Source: Rikenellaceae bacterium (GTDB taxonomy: Bacteria > Bacteroidota > Bacteroidia > Bacteroidales > UBA932). From it: a DNA stretch of 64,000 nt. Position 1 is the first letter of the stretch. Every line of letters begins with the position of its first letter. The notes under the pieces are model-generated. The model had not been told where the DNA came from, ran no database searches, and worked only from the letters and a program-made list of their open reading frames with translations. Below, one piece after another: positions 53,616 to 63,431 of this stretch. The stretch covers positions 113,540-177,539 of the forward strand of contig DPKJ01000009.1 in NCBI GenBank assembly GCA_003542575.1, given 5' to 3'. A program made the translations under genes and the position numbers.

Positions 53616-55856
53616 ATGAAATTTAAAAAAATCTTTTTTTTAATACTATTTACATTTTTCCTTTCATTCACATTAATGGCCCAAACTGTGAATGGGGTTG
53701 TTAATGTAAGAAAGCACAATGGGGTGACTGAACCGATGCCTTATGCATCAATTTATTGGGTTGAGGGTAAGGCTGTGCTGGAGTCAAACGATAAGGGTCA
53801 ATTTTCATTTGACAGAAAGAAAAACGATACTCTTACCCTGGTTGCAACTTTCGTTGGCCATACGAGAGATACCGTTTTGATTAACAAATCCCAAAACAAA
53901 ATAGAATTTTTATTAAGAGAGAGCTCTGAGCTTGAAGCTGCCAGAGTTATCACCAGACAGCAGGGTAACTATATATCCAAAATAACACCTGTAAAAACGG
54001 AGGTAATATCAGCTGCCGGTTTGTGTAAAATGGCTTGTTGTAACCTGGCTGAGAGTTTTGAAAACTCAGCAAGTGTTACTGTGGGTTATTCGGATGCAAT
54101 AACAGGAGCAAGACAGATCAGGCTGCTTGGTCTTTCGGGAATATATACTCAGATGCTGGACGAGAACCGGCCGGTTATGAGAGGTATCTCTGCGCCATTC
54201 GGACTATCGTATGTACCGGGACAATGGCTTGAGAGCATTCAGATAGCAAAAGGCCCCTCGTCTGTTATAAATGGAGTAGAGGCCATAACAGGTCAGATTA
54301 ACCTTGAACACCGCAAACCCACTGCAGAACAGCCTCTTTTCGTAAACCTATTCTTAAGCAATACTTTGCGTACAGAAGCAAACATTGCCTCGTCATTACA
54401 ACTAAATGACAGATGGAGCACTGTTACTTTGGCGCACTTCTCTACCGACCCGGCTAATCATGATGGAAATCATGATGGTTTCAGAGATGAACCTCAGTCA
54501 ATGCAGTTCAACATGTCCAACAGATGGCTCTATTTTGCTGAAAACGGAATGCAAATAAGATTTGGTATTAAAGCCCTTACCGACGACAGAATTGCCGGAC
54601 AGATAGATTTTGACAGAAATACCGAAAGAGATGCCGATATTTGGGGATCAAAAATTAAGAATAACTCTTTAAACAGTTATTTCAAGATTGGTATTCCATT
54701 GAGTGCAGATAACGCAAGGAATATTGCAGCAGTTGTTGACTACTCTTACCACGAACTAAAATCCTTTTTTGGACGTAAAGATTATGATGGTTTTCAAAAT
54801 TCACTTTTTGCGAATTTGATTTTCCAGAACGAGATGAGTGAATATCACAAGTATACATTAGGTGTTAGCGGTACTTATGACAACTATAATGAACATCTCA
54901 AAGATTGGTTTTGGTCGGGAAATACTGCCGCTACACTTGATCTGTTTCCGGGTAGAATTGAGAAATCAATTGGAGCCTATGGTGAGTACACATATACAAA
55001 TGGAGAGAAGGCCTCAGTTGTGGCGGGTGTAAGACTTGACAATAACAATATTCATGGGTGGCTCTTTGCCCCAAGGATTAATCTAAAGTATGCCTTTGAC
55101 GAAAAGTTGATCTTTAGAGCTCTTGCAGGCAGAGGTTACAGATCTACCACATTAATCCCTGACAATCTTGGTATTCTGTCAACCGGAAGAAAGATAGAGA
55201 TTCCCGAAAATCTTGACATTGAAGATGCATGGACTTATGGTGCAAACCTTACCGGTTATATGCCTGTAGGTTATAGCGATGCATCACTCAGTTTTGACTA
55301 TTTCAGAACTGATTTCAACAGACAGGTAATTGTTGATCAGGAGTATGACCTTTCCAAAATTTCGATTTACAACCTTGATGGCCGCTCATTTACAAATACA
55401 TATCAGGTTGACCTTAACCTTGAGCCTATTGAGAGACTTTCTATTCTAACAACCTTCAGATATACAGATGCCAAGGTTACGCTCAAAGGGCAGGGTCTTG
55501 TTGAAAAGCCGCTCACCAGTAAGTACAAAGGTGTATTTAATGTTCAGTATGCTACCCGCATGAGTAAATGGACATTTGACGTCACTGCTCAGCTTAACGG
55601 CCCATCCAGGCTGCCATATTTTGCTGATGGAGGAGGGCGCTCTCCTGTTTATGGAATGTTGTATGCTCAGGTGACCAGAAAGCTCAAAGATGTGGATGTG
55701 TACGTTGGAGGTGAGAACCTTACAAATTACAGACAGAAACACGCAATCCTGAATGCCGAAAATCCCTTTTCGACAGGATTTAACTCAACTATAATCTGGG
55801 GTCCGCTAATGGGAGTTAAAGTTTATGCCGGACTGAGATATACCCTCTGGAAATAG
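53616..55856 (+). CDS. TonB-dependent outer membrane receptor (metal-related type)
   Basis: A 746-residue receptor. The signal peptide ends at LMAQ (start at the ATG at 53616). A carboxypeptidase-regulatory-like domain (about 25-100) precedes the plug beginning at about 115, with LCKMACCNLAESFENSASVTVGYSDAITGARQIRLLGLSG (the Cys-Cys/AESFE segment recurs in receptors next to HMA proteins). IQIAKGPSSVINGVEAITGQINLEHR follows, and a full-length barrel ends YAGLRYTLWK. It probably takes up a metal or metal complex with TonB energy. It is followed by the HMA protein 33 bases later. Confidence 0.88.
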   Translation: MKFKKIFFLILFTFFLSFTLMAQTVNGVVNVRKHNGVTEPMPYASIYWVEGKAVLESNDKGQFSFDRKKNDTLTLVATFVGHTRDTVLINKSQNKIEFLLRESSELEAARVITRQQGNYISKITPVKTEVISAAGLCKMACCNLAESFENSASVTVGYSDAITGARQIRLLGLSGIYTQMLDENRPVMRGISAPFGLSYVPGQWLESIQIAKGPSSVINGVEAITGQINLEHRKPTAEQPLFVNLFLSNTLRTEANIASSLQLNDRWSTVTLAHFSTDPANHDGNHDGFRDEPQSMQFNMSNRWLYFAENGMQIRFGIKALTDDRIAGQIDFDRNTERDADIWGSKIKNNSLNSYFKIGIPLSADNARNIAAVVDYSYHELKSFFGRKDYDGFQNSLFANLIFQNEMSEYHKYTLGVSGTYDNYNEHLKDWFWSGNTAATLDLFPGRIEKSIGAYGEYTYTNGEKASVVAGVRLDNNNIHGWLFAPRINLKYAFDEKLIFRALAGRGYRSTTLIPDNLGILSTGRKIEIPENLDIEDAWTYGANLTGYMPVGYSDASLSFDYFRTDFNRQVIVDQEYDLSKISIYNLDGRSFTNTYQVDLNLEPIERLSILTTFRYTDAKVTLKGQGLVEKPLTSKYKGVFNVQYATRMSKWTFDVTAQLNGPSRLPYFADGGGRSPVYGMLYAQVTRKLKDVDVYVGGENLTNYRQKHAILNAENPFSTGFNSTIIWGPLMGVKVYAGLRYTLWK

Positions 55857-55889
55857 AGACCGATTCAAAAAAAAATAATATTTTTACAA

Positions 55890-56225
55890 ATGAAATATGC
55901 TATGAAAACAATTCAATTAATCGCCATCGCAATTCTATCTTTACTGCTATTCTCTACATCTGTGAATGCACAGACCAAAAAGAAGAGCAATGACGCAGAG
56001 GTTACATTCTCTGTTCCTGTTGACTGTCCAAGTTGTGTTAAGAAACTTGAGTCTAAACTCCCTCATGAAAAGGGTGTTAAAGATTTAAGAATCAGCCTTG
56101 AAAAGCAGACTGTATGGTTTCTTTACGCTTCGGATAAGACAAATAAGGAAAATCTAATTAAAGCACTTGATAAACTGGGCTACGCCGCTAAAGAGGTTAC
56201 GCCTGAGAAAGAGGATAAAAAATAG
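55890..56225 (+). CDS. Periplasmic heavy-metal-associated (HMA) domain protein
   Basis: 111 residues. A signal peptide (about 5-28, ending VNAQ) precedes a single HMA/CopZ-like ferredoxin fold: VTFSVPVDCPSCVKKLESKLPHEKGVKDLRISLEKQTVWFLY, where CPSC replaces the usual CxxC metal loop. A Lys/Glu-rich tail ends it. It likely binds Cu(I) or a similar metal in the periplasm, in partnership with the TonB receptor upstream. The ATG at 55902 is an alternative start and would give a normal signal peptide. The stop codon directly abuts the ATG of the next gene. Confidence 0.85.
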   Translation: MKYAMKTIQLIAIAILSLLLFSTSVNAQTKKKSNDAEVTFSVPVDCPSCVKKLESKLPHEKGVKDLRISLEKQTVWFLYASDKTNKENLIKALDKLGYAAKEVTPEKEDKK

Positions 56226-57056
56226 ATGAAGGTCAGATATTTCTGTCTTATTATTGCAATTACCACCTTTAGTCAGCTTTTTTCACAAGGGACTAAAGGT
56301 GGTTCTGTTTTTTACGAACAGATAAGAGCTCTCTCATTTGAAGAGAGAGAGTCGGCAATAGAAAAGGAGTTGATTGAGGGAAATATGCCCTCTTTCATAA
56401 ACTCACTTGCAAAAGTTACCACATTGCAACGCGATGCCCAGGGCAGAGAGAGGGAGGTTACACTATTTGTATCTCCTCAATACCTCTCTGTTGGGAATGA
56501 TGATGATTTTTTTATTGTTCCAATGGGGCCGATTACAGCACAAAGAGTTGCAGATTATTACAAATCCTCCCTCCCAACCCCAAAAGTAACAGATATTATT
56601 TACCAACACTCTCTGCTTAAGCTTGAACCTTTCACCTATATACCGCGTGGCAACAGGAATGAGACTCCGGATATTTTGTATGATCATTCTAAGGTGATTC
56701 AGGCTCAGATAAAGGCATCCGGTAAAGAACCCGGGATTTTTGTGGCAGGTATTAAGAAGGATATTGTTATATGCTCAAAGCTTGCAGATGCTGTAAGAAC
56801 CAGGCATGTTACAATTTATGGCTGGCATAAGCTTGACGGAAAACCTATTCAGCCGGCAAATAATGTGCATATTAATACCTATGTCGATTACAGTCATGGT
56901 GCCCGACTTATATCAAACAAAGTGTTGATTGACGGGAAAGAGTATGATTATCGTGACGTTTTGAAAGATAGTGTGTTGCATAAATTGTTGAGCTATGAAG
57001 GTGAACCTTTAAAGAGAGTTTCGTACATTGTGGGTCAAGTGGCAAAGAATAACTAA
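56226..57056 (+). CDS. Secreted protein of unknown function
   Basis: A 276-residue protein with a signal peptide (MKVRYFCLIIAITTFSQLFSQG). I do not recognise a named domain. The conserved-looking parts are VTLFVSPQYLSVGNDDDFFIVPMGP (about 79-103), then GIFVAGIKKDIVICSKLA, VTIYGWHKLDGKPIQPANNVH and NTYVDYSHGARLISN, which look like an active or binding site rich in His, Asp and Tyr. It starts directly after the HMA stop codon (TAGATG), so translation is coupled. It is 21 bases before the GH9 fusion gene, so it may act on the same polysaccharide or wall-derived substrate. Confidence 0.6.
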   Translation: MKVRYFCLIIAITTFSQLFSQGTKGGSVFYEQIRALSFEERESAIEKELIEGNMPSFINSLAKVTTLQRDAQGREREVTLFVSPQYLSVGNDDDFFIVPMGPITAQRVADYYKSSLPTPKVTDIIYQHSLLKLEPFTYIPRGNRNETPDILYDHSKVIQAQIKASGKEPGIFVAGIKKDIVICSKLADAVRTRHVTIYGWHKLDGKPIQPANNVHINTYVDYSHGARLISNKVLIDGKEYDYRDVLKDSVLHKLLSYEGEPLKRVSYIVGQVAKNN

Positions 57057-57077
57057 CCATATTATAAAACAAAATTT

Positions 57078-59564
57078 ATGAAGAGACTTTCACTGCTGTT
57101 ACTGGCAACATTTCTGGTGTCGCTTGGTGCGATTGCCGGGGAGACATCGTGGATAAGGGTCAATCTGGCCGGGTATCTGCCAAAAGATATCAAGGTGGCG
57201 GTTTTTATCTCTCTTGAAGAGAAGGTAAATCCTGAATTCACCCTATTCGATGCCGCAACCGATAAGCCTCTGTTTACTGCAACCGGTAAAATGGTAAATG
57301 GTAAAGAGTGGGGGATGAACAGCGCTATGCGCTTTGATTTTTCAAGAATTGAGAAGGAGGGTGGATACTATATTGTTTCAAATGGAGTAAAATCACCAAA
57401 CTTCAAGGTTGCTGCCGATTCATACGAAGGGTTGGCAGACTTTCTTCTGGAATATATGCGTCAGCAGAGATGTGGCGATAACCCTTACACAGGCGAGCTT
57501 TGCCATCAGCACGACGGTTTCATTGTTGACCACCCGACCAGAACCGGAGAAAAAATTGATGTCAGAGGTGGCTGGCACGATGCTACAGACTACTTGCAAT
57601 ACCAGACAACCTCAGCAACAACTGTTTATCACCTTATGTTTGCCTGGGAGCAGCAGAAAGACAAAAGCATTTTCAAGGATAGATTTGATGCTACCGGACG
57701 CCCGGGCAGCAACGGAATTCCCGATATTCTTGACGAAATTAAATGGGGCCTTGAGTGGCTTATGAAGATGAATCCCGAAGATAAAGTCATGTTTAACCAA
57801 ATTGCAGATGACAGAGACCATTCCGGATTCAGACTTCCACAGAACGATAAGGTAGATTACGGATGGGGTCCCGGTACAGGCCGTCCTGTCTATTTTGTGA
57901 CTGGCAAACCTCAGGGGCTTGGACAACACATTAACCGCACCACCGGAGTCTCCTCTACCGCAGGTAAATTCTCATCGAGTTTTGCATTGGGTGCTCAGCT
58001 TTTCAAAGATAGCGACCCTGATTTTGCTGCCAAAATGCAGGAGAAATCGATTCAGGCATTCAACTTTGCCCTCGAAAATCCGGGAAATACCCAGACAGCC
58101 TGTCTTAAATCGCCATATTTCTACGAAGAGGACACCTTTGTAGACGATATTGAGCTAGCTGCTGCAACCCATTACCATTATGGCAAAGATGCCGATTGGA
58201 GAAAAAAGGCAGATTACTGGGGCCAGCTTGAACCTGTAAATCCCTGGATGGAGCTTGGCAGAGGACGTCACTATCAGTACTATCCTTTCCTTAACCTTGG
58301 TCACTACTACCTTGCAATATCATCTGACAAAGCCACAAGTGACAAATACAAAGGCTTTATGAAAGATGCCATGGAGCACCTTAAGAGAAGAGCAGCAGAC
58401 GATCCGTTTATCTATGGAATTCCTTTCCTGTGGTGCTCAAACAACCTTGTCTCTGCAGCCATAACCCACTCTCATCTTTACAGAAAGGCCACAGGAGACA
58501 ACACCTACCTTGAGATGGAGATGGCCCTTCGTGACTGGCTGTTTGGCACTAACCCATGGGGTACATCAATGATAGTTGGATTCCCCGAAGGGGCAAACTA
58601 CCCTTCTAGACCTCACTCCTCATACACAGTACACAATGGAGACCTTACTTACGGTGGTTTGATTGATGGGCCAATTGAGAGAGAGCTATTCCTTACAAGA
58701 GCAGGAAATGCACTTACAAGGCCTGATGATAATGCTGTATTTAACAGAGGTAAAGCAGTTTATCATGACGATATTGGTGACTACTCTTCAAACGAGCCTA
58801 CAATGGATGGAACAGCCGGTCTGAGCTACTACTTTGCCGCTATGGAGAAGGAGGGCAAAGAGTATTCTAAGGAGGAGCCAAAGGTTGTAAAGGATGCCTG
58901 GGGTGCAGCTGTCAGAGTAAATCCTGATAAAAAAACTATTTATTTAATCTTCTCTGCCGATTCAATGTTCCAGGGAGGTGATAAAATTCTTAAAACTCTT
59001 AAGAATAACAAAATAAAGGGCTCTTTCTTCCTTACCGGTAATTTCCTCAGACTTGCAGATCAAAAGAGCATGATAGAGAGAATCATTAAAGAGGGCCACT
59101 ACACCGGAGCTCACTCAGACAAACATATCCTCTACGCTCCATGGGATAAGAGAGATAAATCTCTTGTTACAACAGACAGCCTTGCAAATGATATCAAGAG
59201 AAACTATGCAGAGCTTGCAAAATTTGGTATTGAACCAAAAGATGCACCGTGGTATTTACCTCCATACGAATGGTATAACAAAGAGTCTGTAAATGTGGCT
59301 GCCTGGCTTGGTTTTAAAACTATTAACTTTACTCCGGGAACAGCAACTCCTGCCGATTACACCACTCCTGATATGAAAAACTATCGATCAAGCGAAGATC
59401 TTATCAACAGATTGTTTGAGTTTGAAAAGCGCGAAGGGTTAAACGGTGCTGTAATTCTGATACACCCCGGTGTAGAGGAGAGCAGAACTGACAGGCTTTA
59501 CGATAAACTGGATTCAATTATAAAAAGATTAAAAAGACTGGGATACAGTTTTGACAGATTGTAA
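57078..59564 (+). CDS. Glycoside hydrolase family 9 / polysaccharide deacetylase-like fusion
   Basis: An 828-residue secreted enzyme: signal peptide (about 1-20), an Ig-like CelD_N domain (about 25-115) and a GH9 catalytic domain (about 120-590). The GH9 domain has GGWHDATDYLQY (the catalytic Asp pair region, about 164-175), NPWGTSMIVGFPEGANYPSRPHSS and NEPTMDGTAGLSYYFAAM with the acid Glu. A NodB-like deacetylase domain (about 615-828) shows HSDKH, LPPYEWY and VILIHPG, but its first motif reads IFSADSMFQGG instead of TFDDG. GH9 members cut beta-1,4-glucans or glucosamine polymers; with a deacetylase partner an aminosugar polymer is plausible. A strong terminator follows. Confidence 0.88.
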   Translation: MKRLSLLLLATFLVSLGAIAGETSWIRVNLAGYLPKDIKVAVFISLEEKVNPEFTLFDAATDKPLFTATGKMVNGKEWGMNSAMRFDFSRIEKEGGYYIVSNGVKSPNFKVAADSYEGLADFLLEYMRQQRCGDNPYTGELCHQHDGFIVDHPTRTGEKIDVRGGWHDATDYLQYQTTSATTVYHLMFAWEQQKDKSIFKDRFDATGRPGSNGIPDILDEIKWGLEWLMKMNPEDKVMFNQIADDRDHSGFRLPQNDKVDYGWGPGTGRPVYFVTGKPQGLGQHINRTTGVSSTAGKFSSSFALGAQLFKDSDPDFAAKMQEKSIQAFNFALENPGNTQTACLKSPYFYEEDTFVDDIELAAATHYHYGKDADWRKKADYWGQLEPVNPWMELGRGRHYQYYPFLNLGHYYLAISSDKATSDKYKGFMKDAMEHLKRRAADDPFIYGIPFLWCSNNLVSAAITHSHLYRKATGDNTYLEMEMALRDWLFGTNPWGTSMIVGFPEGANYPSRPHSSYTVHNGDLTYGGLIDGPIERELFLTRAGNALTRPDDNAVFNRGKAVYHDDIGDYSSNEPTMDGTAGLSYYFAAMEKEGKEYSKEEPKVVKDAWGAAVRVNPDKKTIYLIFSADSMFQGGDKILKTLKNNKIKGSFFLTGNFLRLADQKSMIERIIKEGHYTGAHSDKHILYAPWDKRDKSLVTTDSLANDIKRNYAELAKFGIEPKDAPWYLPPYEWYNKESVNVAAWLGFKTINFTPGTATPADYTTPDMKNYRSSEDLINRLFEFEKREGLNGAVILIHPGVEESRTDRLYDKLDSIIKRLKRLGYSFDRL

Positions 59565-59590
59565 TAATTAAAATACAAATTGTAACTTTG
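59559..59590 (+). promoter_or_regulatory. Possible promoter of the oxidoreductase-hisS operon
   Basis: TAACTTTG (59583-59590) is a perfect TAnnTTTG box with TTG (59559-59561) 21 bases upstream. The predicted start would fall inside the left arm of the terminator hairpin at 59590-59623, so initiation here would disrupt that hairpin in the new RNA. Confidence 0.5.
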
Positions 59591-59630
59591 TACCGCACTT
59601 TTGCTTCATGCTTTGTGCGGTACCTTTTTT
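59590..59630 (+). terminator. Rho-independent terminator after the GH9 fusion gene
   Basis: A perfect 9-bp stem, GTACCGCAC (59590-59598) / GTGCGGTAC (59615-59623), with a 16-base loop is followed by CTTTTTT. It lies 25 bases after the GH9 stop codon. Confidence 0.85.
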
Positions 59631-59654
59631 ACTAACCAATCCTGTTTGACGAAT

Positions 59655-60509
59655 ATGTACGAGATAGTCAGGAAAAGATTCCTAACCCCTTCCATTGCTT
59701 TGATGGATGTGTATGCCCCAAGAATGGCCTCATCGGCCCAACCCGGTCAGTTTCTGATTGTAAGAGTTCATGAAAAGGGAGAGAGAATTCCTCTCACAGT
59801 GTGTGACTTTGACCGCAATGAGGGTACTGTAACAATTGTTACCCAAATTGTGGGTGCATCAAGCAGAAGAATTTGTCATCTGGAAGAGGGCGACTCATTT
59901 GTTGACTTTGCAGGACCTCTGGGACAGCCGTCTGAATTTTTGCACATGCCTAAAGAGGAGCTGCGCGCAAAGCGATTCATATTCATAGCCGGTGGCCTGG
60001 GTACTGCACCGGTATATCCTCAGGTGAAATTTCTTCACCAGGCGGGAGCTTCTGTTGATGTAATTATAGGCGCCAAAACCAGGGATATGGTTATTTTTGA
60101 AAAGGAGATGAAGGCTGTTTGTGACAATCTTTATATCTGTACCAATGACGGAACTTATGGTAAAAAGGGTCTTGTGACCGATTTGCTCAAAGAGCTGCTG
60201 GACGGTGGAAATAGATATGACCAGGCTGTTGCAATTGGCCCTATGATAATGATGAAATTTGTAACTCTTGCGGCAAAACCATATAACCTGCCTCTTATTG
60301 TCAGCCTGAACACTCTTATGGTTGACGGAACAGGTATGTGTGGAGCCTGCAGGGTGTCGGTTGGCGGAAAGACTAAATTCGCATGTGTTGACGGGCCTGA
60401 ATTTGATGCCCATCTTGTTGATTTTGAAGAGGCTATGCGCAGACAGGGGATGTATAAAAATATTGAACAGGAGAGCGACCACAAATGTAAAATTGGTTTA
60501 AACAGTTAA
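59655..60509 (+). CDS. FAD/NAD-binding oxidoreductase small subunit (NfnA/SudB-like)
   Basis: A 284-residue subunit related to dihydroorotate dehydrogenase electron-transfer proteins. It has the FAD domain (about 1-95, with IPLTVCDFDRNEGTVTIVTQIVG), the NAD domain with FIAGGLGTAPVYPQVKFL (about 112-130) and a 2Fe-2S cluster motif near the end: DGTGMCGACRVSVGGKTKFACVDGPEFDAHLVDF. This pattern belongs to the alpha subunit of NADH-dependent ferredoxin:NADP oxidoreductase and to sulfide dehydrogenase SudB. I start at the ATG at 59655; the frame from 59601 is TTG-started and runs through the terminator. The partner subunit follows by 15 bases. Confidence 0.88.
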   Translation: MYEIVRKRFLTPSIALMDVYAPRMASSAQPGQFLIVRVHEKGERIPLTVCDFDRNEGTVTIVTQIVGASSRRICHLEEGDSFVDFAGPLGQPSEFLHMPKEELRAKRFIFIAGGLGTAPVYPQVKFLHQAGASVDVIIGAKTRDMVIFEKEMKAVCDNLYICTNDGTYGKKGLVTDLLKELLDGGNRYDQAVAIGPMIMMKFVTLAAKPYNLPLIVSLNTLMVDGTGMCGACRVSVGGKTKFACVDGPEFDAHLVDFEEAMRRQGMYKNIEQESDHKCKIGLNS

Positions 60510-60524
60510 TTCATTACCAGGCAT

Positions 60525-61910
60525 ATGAGAAATAAAATTCCGAGAGTTCCCGTAAGAGAGCAGGATCCTGTTGAAAGGGCTAAAAATTTCGAAGAGGTTA
60601 GTTATGGTTACAATGCTGAGGAGGCAATGCTTGAGGCATCAAGGTGTCTTGGATGCAAAAATCCATCTTGCGTGGTTGAATGCCCGGTAAACATTCAGAT
60701 ACCTCAATTTATATATGAAGTTGAGCAGGGTAATTTTGAAAAGGCAGCAGAGATTATTGCCCGTGACAGCTCTTTGCCTGCAGTTTGCGGCAGAGTTTGT
60801 CCGCAGGAGAGCCAATGCGAGGGAGTATGCATTTTGGGAGTTAAGAAAGAGCCTGTTGCAATAGGCAAGCTTGAGAGATTTGTGGCTGACTGGAGCAGAC
60901 AGAAAGGAATTAAATTTACAGATAAGTTACCTTCAAACGGCAAAAAGGTGGCAGTAATTGGTAGTGGTCCTGCAGGTATCGCCTGCGCCACCGACCTTGC
61001 AAAACTTGGCTACGAAGTGACAATATTTGAGGCACTTCACGAACCGGGAGGCGTTCTGCAGTATGGAATTCCCGAATTCAGGCTGCCTAAAGATGAGGTT
61101 GTGAGAAAAGAGATTGAGAACACAATTTCGCTTGGTGTAAAGATAGAGACAAATGTAGTTGTGGGACGAACAGTTACTATTGACTCACTTATGGACAACG
61201 AAGGCTTCTCTGCAGTATTTATCGGTTCAGGTGCAGGTCTGCCAAAATTTATGGGTATCCCGGGCGAAAACCTGAACGGAGTGGTGTCGGCCAATGAATT
61301 CCTGACCAGGAGTAACCTTATGAGGGCTTATGATCCCGATTATGAAACTCCAATACATGTTGGCAAGAGTGTTGCAGTAGTTGGTGGTGGAAATGTTGCT
61401 ATGGATGCTGCAAGAACTGCGCTTAGACTTGGTGCCGATGTTACTGTTGTTTACAGAAGAACAGAGAAGGAGCTTCCGGCAAGGGTAGAGGAGGTTCACC
61501 ATGCAAAAGAGGAGGGTATAGTATTCAGAATGCTGACAAACCCTACCGAAATTCTGGGTGACGAAAAGGGCTGGGTAAGAGGCCTCAGATGTATAAAAAT
61601 GGAACTTGGAGAGCCGGATGAGAGTGGCAGAAGATCGCCTGTTCCAATTCCTGATTCTCACTTTGAAATAGATACAGATGTAGTAATAATGTCATTGGGA
61701 ACATCCCCAAACCCTCTGATTGCATCAACAACACCTGGTCTGGATACCAACAGATGGAACGGACTGGTTGCTGATGACAACGGAGCAACATCCCGCCCCG
61801 GTGTATTTGCCGGAGGTGACGCTGTAACAGGTGCTGCAACAGTTATACTGGCTATGGGTGCCGGAAGAAAGGCTGCAGCTGCAATAGATGAATACTTAAG
61901 AACTAAATAA
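60525..61910 (+). CDS. gltA: NADPH-binding flavoprotein, GltA/NfnB-like (glutamate synthase small-subunit family)
   Basis: A 461-residue iron-sulfur flavoprotein. Two N-terminal 4Fe-4S cluster motifs are seen: [20 protein letters not shown] (about 42-61) and [15 protein letters not shown] (about 89-103). FAD binding is at [29 protein letters not shown] (about 142-170) with [16 protein letters not shown] second dinucleotide fold is [30 protein letters not shown]. Databases often name it gltA, but no glutamate synthase large subunit is nearby. The adjacent NfnA-like subunit makes an electron-transferring (possibly bifurcating) NADH/ferredoxin:NADP oxidoreductase NfnAB more likely. Confidence 0.9.
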   Translation: MRNKIPRVPVREQDPVERAKNFEEVSYGYNAEEAMLEASRCLGCKNPSCVVECPVNIQIPQFIYEVEQGNFEKAAEIIARDSSLPAVCGRVCPQESQCEGVCILGVKKEPVAIGKLERFVADWSRQKGIKFTDKLPSNGKKVAVIGSGPAGIACATDLAKLGYEVTIFEALHEPGGVLQYGIPEFRLPKDEVVRKEIENTISLGVKIETNVVVGRTVTIDSLMDNEGFSAVFIGSGAGLPKFMGIPGENLNGVVSANEFLTRSNLMRAYDPDYETPIHVGKSVAVVGGGNVAMDAARTALRLGADVTVVYRRTEKELPARVEEVHHAKEEGIVFRMLTNPTEILGDEKGWVRGLRCIKMELGEPDESGRRSPVPIPDSHFEIDTDVVIMSLGTSPNPLIASTTPGLDTNRWNGLVADDNGATSRPGVFAGGDAVTGAATVILAMGAGRKAAAAIDEYLRTK

Positions 61911-61921
61911 ATAGAAGCAAA

Positions 61922-63277
61922 ATGGCACAGAAACCATCCATACCTAAGGGCACAAGAGATTTCGGACCCTCTGAGATGGCAAAAAGAGAGTATATTTTCG
62001 ATACCGTAAAATCTGTTTTTAAACTATACGGGTACTCACCAATTGAGACTCCTGCAATGGAGAACCTCTCATCTCTTCTGGGAAAATATGGCGAAGAGGG
62101 TGACAGACTTCTGTTCAAGGTTCTCAATTCGGGAGATGCCTTTGCCGGTGTTGACCCTCAAATGCTTCAGAACAGTAACTCCCTTTCACTTAAGGTGTGC
62201 GAAAAGGGTCTTAGATACGATCTTACCGTTCCCTTTGCAAGGTTTGTTGTTCAGCATCAGAATGAGATCACTTTCCCGTTTAAAAGGTACCAGATACAAC
62301 CGGTATGGAGGGCTGATCGCCCGCAAAAGGGGCGTTACAGGGAGTTTTTTCAGTGCGATGTAGATGTTATTGGCAGCACATCACTGTTAAATGAGCTTGA
62401 GCTTATTCAGATTACCGATGAGGTATTTAAGAGGCTTGGAATTGATGTGACAATCAAGATTAACAATCGCAAAATACTTTCCGGAATCGCAGAGGTTGTG
62501 GGACATCCCGAAAAGCTTACCGACATTACCATTGCCATAGACAAAATTGATAAGATTGGCCTTGATGAGGTTAAAAAAGAGTTGTTGGAGAGAGGTATAG
62601 ACCAAAAGGCTATAGATGCAATCGAACCTGTTCTTAATCTTAAAGGGACTACAAAAGAGAAGATTGAGGCCATGAAACCCGTTCTTGAAAACTCTCAAAC
62701 CGGAATGAAGGGTCTTGAAGAGATAGGTCGTGTTTTTGAGCTGGTACAGCTTGCCGGAGTTAAACAGGAGACCGAGCTTGACCTTTCACTTGCCAGAGGG
62801 TTAAATTATTACACAGGTGCAATATTTGAGGTTAAGGCTAAAGGTGTAGCCATTGGCAGCATTTGCGGAGGTGGTCGTTATGACGATCTTACGGGAATTT
62901 TTGGTTTACCGGGTGTTTCGGGAGTGGGTATTTCGTTTGGAGCTGACAGAATTTATGATGTGCTAAATGCTTTGGAGAGGTTTCCTGCAGAGAGTTCGTC
63001 AGGTACAAAAATTCTCTTTGCTAACCTTGGTGAAAAAGAGCAGGAGTACATAATTCCAATTCTCAAAAAACTCAGGGAGGCAGGTGTTGCTTCGGAGATT
63101 TACACAGAGGTCACTAAACTTAAAAAACAGTTCGATTACGCTGAGAAAAGGTCAATTCCTTACCTGGTTATTGCCGGTGAGTCAGAGATTCTGAAGGGTG
63201 TTATCAATCTTAAGAATCTTGCTACAGGTGAGCAGGTTGAAATTTCTCCGGCTGAGTTGATCGCGAGATTTTTATAA
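61922..63277 (+). CDS. hisS: Histidyl-tRNA synthetase
   Basis: Charges tRNA-His. The 451 residues fit the bacterial class II HisRS: motif 1 region [31 protein letters not shown] (about 6-36), motif 2 [30 protein letters not shown] (about 121-150), the HisA motif [15 protein letters not shown] (about 290-304) and motif 3 GGRYDDL with [14 protein letters not shown]. The C-terminal anticodon-binding domain runs from about 355 to 451. It starts 11 bases after the oxidoreductase gene and is probably in the same operon. Confidence 0.95.
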   Translation: MAQKPSIPKGTRDFGPSEMAKREYIFDTVKSVFKLYGYSPIETPAMENLSSLLGKYGEEGDRLLFKVLNSGDAFAGVDPQMLQNSNSLSLKVCEKGLRYDLTVPFARFVVQHQNEITFPFKRYQIQPVWRADRPQKGRYREFFQCDVDVIGSTSLLNELELIQITDEVFKRLGIDVTIKINNRKILSGIAEVVGHPEKLTDITIAIDKIDKIGLDEVKKELLERGIDQKAIDAIEPVLNLKGTTKEKIEAMKPVLENSQTGMKGLEEIGRVFELVQLAGVKQETELDLSLARGLNYYTGAIFEVKAKGVAIGSICGGGRYDDLTGIFGLPGVSGVGISFGADRIYDVLNALERFPAESSSGTKILFANLGEKEQEYIIPILKKLREAGVASEIYTEVTKLKKQFDYAEKRSIPYLVIAGESEILKGVINLKNLATGEQVEISPAELIARFL

Positions 63278-63283
63278 TTTTTA

Positions 63284-63315
63284 TTTGGTCTGTTGAATAT
63301 ATTGTATTACCTTTG
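63284..63315 (+). promoter_or_regulatory. Promoter of the tRNA-fMet gene
   Basis: TTTG (63284-63287) and TACCTTTG (63308-63315) match the Bacteroidetes -33 and -7 boxes with an exact 20-base spacer. The predicted start is about 35 bases before the tRNA. Confidence 0.8.
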
Positions 63316-63356
63316 CAGTCCTATCAAAAAGAGATAATACCAAAATAGAAATATAC

Positions 63357-63429
<73 letters not shown>

Positions 63430-63431
63430 CT

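Noticed and set aside
60525..61910. True glutamate synthase small subunit
   Set aside because: No large subunit is adjacent, and the NfnA/SudB-like subunit directly upstream points to a two-subunit oxidoreductase. The common database symbol is kept with this caveat.
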